Positions 46,333-50,254 of a stretch of 50,254 nucleotides of DNA are shown piece after piece. Source of the DNA: Phoronis australis (taxonomy: Eukaryota; Phoronida; Phoronidae). The first letter of the stretch is position 1. The number at the start of each line of letters is the position of its first letter. A program made the position numbers and the translations under genes. The stretch lies in assembly GCA_002633005.1 (NCBI GenBank), contig NMRA01000102.1, positions 1-50,254 of the forward strand, given 5' to 3'. The notes under the pieces were generated by a model that saw nothing but the letters and a program-made list of their open reading frames with translations, had not been told where the DNA came from and ran no database searches.

Positions 46333-46451
46333 GTAAGTACTGTGCTATAGCTCTCCAGATTTACCTTTCACGAAATATGTCCGTCTTTAAAGATGCAATG
46401 TTAAATTACAGGTGAATTATAAGCAGTTCTGACAAACGTTCGACTTTATAG

Positions 46452-46606
46452 AGAATGACAGTGCATCACCAAGAGACAGGGTGAACTGGTCAAGATACCA
46501 TGGGCCTCAATTCTTGGATGTGTCATCCCCCCAATACCTTCAAAAGAAGGCAATCCCAGCTAAAACCTGGCAGCCATTCTCAAAGCTGGGAATACAGTCA
46601 ATATAA
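46452..46606 (+). CDS. Last exon of the unrecognised gene (copy 1)
   Basis: Acceptor CGACTTTATAG. In phase with 46261-46332 it reads KNDSASPRDRVNWSRYHGPQ, then FLDVSSPQYLQKKAIPAKTW and QPFSKLGIQSI, followed by TAA. The balanced composition (Trp, Pro, Lys, Ser) and the phase agreement argue for real coding sequence. No family is recognised; a soluble basic C-terminal tail is all that can be said. The exon lies in a 526-bp segment that is repeated after an N at 46917. Confidence 0.5.
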
Positions 46607-46978
46607 TTAGGGTCATGATTTCTATCTATCAACACCGTAACTGTGCATACCAAGTGCCGTTTTCAAATTAAACAAGAGCAAACTACATTTGAACTTGATG
46701 TGGTTGTGGAGTACCCTTGAAAATATCAAATTTGGCTAATTTTAGAACATCCCATTGTAGAAATGACTAATCAGATTTACCAGTATATGAAATGTGTTAT
46801 GAAATTAAGAATTGCTTTTGAAGGGTTCCATGTGTGCATAACAGTGTACAGTATCAAAATAGGACTTTAATGATTTTCATGAAAAAAACTCAAAAGTTGC
46901 ATCAATTGAAAACAAANAGATGCAATGTTAAATTACAGGTGAATTATAAGCAGTTCTGACAAACGTTCGACTTTATAG

Positions 46979-47133
46979 AGAATGACAGTGCATCACCAAG
47001 AGACAGGGTGAACTGGTCAAGATACCATGGGCCTCAATTCTTGGATGTGTCATCCCCCCAATACCTTCAAAAGAAGGCAATCCCAGCTAAAACCTGGCAG
47101 CCATTCTCAAAGCTGGGAATACAGTCAATATAA
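46979..47133 (+). CDS. Second copy of the last exon (probable assembly duplicate)
   Basis: Nearly identical to 46452-46606 and lying in the second copy of the 526-bp repeat that begins right after the N at 46917. No copy of the 46261 exon precedes it, so it is probably an unmerged contig overlap rather than a gene duplication. Confidence 0.4.
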
Positions 47134-47748
47134 TTAGGGTCATGATTTCTATCTATCAACACCGTAACTGTGCATACCAAGTGCCGTTTTCAAATTAAAC
47201 AAGAGCAAACTACATTTGAACTTGATGTGGTTGTGGAGTACCCTTGAAAATGTCAAATTTGGCTAATTTTAGAACATCCCATTGTAGAAATGACTAATCA
47301 GATTTACCAGTATATGAAATGTGTTATGAAATTAAGAATTGCTTTTGAAGGGTTCCATGTGTGCATAACAGTGTACAGTATCAAAAGAGGACTTTAATGA
47401 TTTTCATGAAAAAAACTCAAAAGTTGCATCAATTGAAAACAAAATGATACTTTGGAAAACTGCAAACACGTTTTTGTGATTTCATCATGAACATTATAAA
47501 TATCAAACACAATATGGTTTCTTTTTTGCGGTATTTTACTGAAAAGACATGGTCACGTATTCCAATTCATATCAGATTGGCAAAAAGTCAAAAATGAAAT
47601 TCTGCAGACTTTCTAATTTCAGAGTTTACAGAATTAAAATTTATAGTTTTGTAGATATTTGGGTATTTAGATATTTGGGTATTTAAGATACAGACTATGG
47701 TTCATAGAATAATGTGCAACCTAATTTACCGTTGACAGCTTGGTGTTA

Positions 47749-48250
47749 CAACTAATAGAGACATAACTCATCGGACAAACTATTAGAGATGAAACAGTGT
47801 GGCTCAGTGGTTTGAGCTCAGGACTCCCATTTGGGAGACCCGGGTTCAAATCCTGGCTTTACTGGCTGACAATCGAGCATTGCACAAAAAGGTGTTTCCT
47901 GCTCCTCTGAGTTCAGTTTTACAAGTGAGTGTGTGCAAGGGAGTGAATGGGAACCTGGATATAATGCGAAAGAGATTTCTGGAGGCGTGCTAGAAGCAAA
48001 CAAGAGATGAAACTTAAGTGTTCAAATTAATAGAGATAAAACATCGATAAAAACAACAAATTACTGGCAGCAATGACGACCCCCGAGATTGTGGTTTGGC
48101 AACACGAATTATAATGCAACTAACAAATAATTGTTGTGGATGATGGATTTACTTCAAAATATAACACTTGAACGATTAGTCACTTCCCATATTAGCAAAC
48201 TTCAAGAACCTAGAAGCCCCAGCTTCAAGACCTCCGTTTTCAGCCACGAT
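47749..48250 (-). mobile_element. Second, partial copy of the 7831-9966 element
   Basis: CTAATAGAGA-type ends near 47752-47790 and 'gtggtttggcaacacgaatt' (48092 onward) match the reverse complement of the right end of the 7831-9966 element. A SINE inserted at 47796. The far end was not found. Confidence 0.55.
47796..48003 (+). mobile_element. tRNA-derived SINE, 208 bp
   Basis: Perfect 10-bp target duplication GAGATGAAAC at 47786-47795 and 48004-48013. RNA polymerase III A box TGGCTCAGTGG at 47800-47810 and B box GGTTCAAATCC at 47843-47853, with recognisable D and T arms. The body after about 47865 is unrelated to tRNA, and the tail is AGAAGCAAACAA. Confidence 0.88.
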
Positions 48251-48940
48251 GTCAAAGAGTTCTTGATTAATTTCACAAATAATTCAACAACAAAACGTAA
48301 ACTCATATTTTAACGAAACTCAAAAAATTGGTTCAAATAGTTTTATGATTACCCACTTGGAGCGCTGCTTCCTGTGATGTAATTGGTCGCAGAAAGCCAG
48401 CGTCCTATTTTAGCATGCAGCCAAGTGGCGTTTTTCATTGTCGGAATAAGAAATTTTGGGGCGAAATGTCGGGTCGCCAGGGATATCTGTTTGAGTCCAA
48501 AGCAACACAAAGTGACGCCCAGTCATCGTCATTGTCAGCCGAAAAATGTCAGTGCAACCAGCCTATATTAACAATTTATAGTGGTGTGACTGTGGGCATG
48601 GCGGACTCTAGCCAGCCAGCTAGCTGCAGCCGATACTCAGCTCTGTAAACTATTTAAGGTTAATTACAGACTAGCTTTATGAATACTATCATTAAAATAC
48701 AGCTACGAATCACTGTGTGTTTGAGCTTCATTAGACCCCGAAATTTCTCACAACCCGGGTTGTTCTGCTCATTACTTTGTCGTGAAACTTTTATCAACAT
48801 GTAGAGCTAGCGACTAGCGGATGTGCATGCAAAATCTGATAGTCAACCGACACTTGCCTTAAGAGGAAAACAATCTAATAAACGTTATTTCCTTGAAAGG
48901 AAAGTCTGTCACTAAATAATTTCATAAGGTTGGTAGAGAA
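48250..48940. other. No gene; repeat fragment
   Basis: 48715-48900 matches 15780-15990. The rest is unassigned. Confidence 0.5.
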
Positions 48941-48943
48941 CAC

Positions 48944-49058
48944 ATAGATTAATTCTTGTTGACACAACCAAGCAAAAACGCTGTACCTTGACAGTTTCGG
49001 CTGTACCTTGAAGTACCACTAGTTTTTTGCTTGGTTGTGTCAATAAGAATTAATCTAT
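48944..49058. repeat. 115-bp hairpin element
   Basis: Arms 48944-48979 and 49022-49058 (ATAGATTAATTCTTGTTGAC... and its inverse) around a 42-bp loop that itself repeats GCTGTACCTTGA. Probably a solo MITE. Confidence 0.8.
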
Positions 49059-50160
49059 GATGACAGATTCGCAGCAGCAAAGCGTATTCTAAAATTCTGT
49101 TTACTGGTATTAAAATACTAAAAACTTGTAACAAAATGAAACTAGTTTCGATAATTTTTTGTGACATGTACGCACCCTCATGGAAGAACAGTTCATAGAA
49201 GAATCGGGGGAAAAAAGAAACTGGTCAAGGTCAGGAGATGCAATCTCCGAAAGCCTACACAATAGAACACACCACAATTTTAGCAACAGAACGGCAGAAT
49301 GCCAATTTTTCCAAGACTAGTAAATAAGTTAGTTTACTCAAGAGAGTAGTTTTTAATGACACTAACTTTGTGTGCGATTTTATTTGTTCATTTTTTTACC
49401 CACATGGATGCAAAGCTGTATATTTAGTATACAGCTTTGGCCAACCGATGGCATGCGATGGCCCTCCCTAAGAAGTCACCTTTATTGAAGAGTTCAAACA
49501 AAAAAGTGACATACAAAAGGGCATGGCGAACCTTTTACAATACTATGGCAAACAGTAAAAAACAAGAATGGCTGATACAATGATAAAATACGATGTAATT
49601 ATCACTATAAACTCTCAATGTCACATTTAAGGCACAGCAATATTTGATAAACAGTCGATGTCCCACAAACCATGTCACTGACATATCAGCCAATCAGCCA
49701 TCACTGTCAGGATATTAGTGTTTTGGCAATAATGATGAATCAGCTTTTGTTTGGCATGCAACTCGGGTAAATGTGAGTTTTATTTGTATGTTAGAACAGG
49801 TTAACTGCTGCATTATTTTTACTACAGTCATCTTTCAACTGTTGTTAGTTTGCTTAGTTTCCGAAAGATGGCGCTCGTCTACAAGCAGTCTGTTACGTCC
49901 ACCATAAAAGTCGAATCTGAAGCTTCAAAAATCTACTCTAAATGCTGATTTTGCATACAAAAAATCACTTATCACAACACACAGTGTTTAAAAGCTTTTA
50001 CCAATTCTGCGTCATTTTATTCTGAGTAAATACTCCCCCATTATCATAGAAACCTATCACAAAGGCATGAAAGTTTATTGAATCATAAAATTTATCATTG
50101 CCTCCATTACTGATGAAAGTTCTTTAACAAGTTGACTCCATGTAGTATGACACAGTTTGT
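49059..50160. other. No gene seen
   Basis: AT-rich, no exon recognised; a small palindrome AGCTGTATA...TATACAGCT near 49411-49436. Confidence 0.45.
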
Positions 50161-50164
50161 ACAT

Positions 50165-50254
50165 GCACAAGCATGTGTGCACACACTCATGCACTCATGC
50201 ACACACTCATGCACTCATGCACACACTCATGCACTCATGCCCGCACTCATGCAC
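50165..50254. repeat. 20-bp CA/TG-rich satellite running off the window end
   Basis: ATGCACACACTCATGCACTC units, alternating purine-pyrimidine in part. Confidence 0.9.

Larger units (their letters stand above)
46391..47443. repeat. 526-bp direct duplication flanking an N
   Basis: Copy 1 46391-46916, N at 46917, copy 2 46918-47443, with only a few substitutions. Probably an assembly overlap. Confidence 0.9.

Noticed and set aside
47796-47870. A true tRNA gene
   Set aside because: A and B boxes are good but the anticodon and acceptor stems do not fold, and a 208-bp body with a target duplication shows a SINE.

Overview
This looks like about 50 kb of intron- and repeat-rich animal nuclear DNA. 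It shows GT-AG split genes, Penelope-like retroelements, THAP-domain DNA transposons, a tRNA-derived SINE and many minisatellites. The repeat mix and AT-rich introns suggest an invertebrate metazoan, perhaps a marine deuterostome, but I cannot name the species. There is no bacterial gene organisation. Most long reading frames are repeats or chance.

Genes. (1) On the plus strand, four exons (6801-6961, 10226-10290, 13408-13547, 13823-13883) join in phase. They encode the extended Tudor domain of a TDRKH-like (Tudor and KH, piRNA pathway) protein. A phase-compatible last exon lies at 23135-23190; the 5' part with the KH domains is not recognised and may lie upstream of the window. (2) On the minus strand, five exons between 31380 and 25783 join in phase into a complete 187-residue phosphatidylethanolamine N-methyltransferase (PEMT). 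It is convergent with gene 1. (3) On the plus strand at 46261-46606 are the last two exons of an unrecognised gene; the final exon is repeated at 46979-47133, probably by an assembly fault. (4) A small terminal exon candidate lies on the minus strand at 40617-40699.

Mobile DNA. TDRKH introns carry a 2.1 kb terminal-inverted-repeat element (7831-9966), a 1.7 kb TTAA-flanked THAP element (11558-13248), and a four-level nest. In the nest, a dispersed CTAGTGG repeat is split by a second TTAA/THAP element (17012-22025). That element is split by a Penelope-like element (18074-21414), which is in turn split by an 8-bp-duplication THAP element (18850-20517). The innermost element encodes a PHD-like finger followed by two histone-type 3' stem-loops. 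A second Penelope-like element (about 42145-43845) has inverted terminal copies and an RT lacking the YxDD segment, and it lies inside a TA-flanked inverted-repeat element (42025-45176). A 0.65 kb palindrome at 30198-30847 consists of two opposed Penelope-like 3' ends. A 208 bp SINE with a 10-bp target duplication lies at 47796-48003.

Repeats. At least ten minisatellites occur, four of them with periods divisible by three and open frames. A dispersed repeat with sub-units of about 110-170 bp places 17 CTCF-like GCCNCCTAGTGGCA motifs across the window. Single Ns at 886 and 46917 are each followed by a near-exact repeat of preceding sequence, which suggests unmerged contig overlaps.
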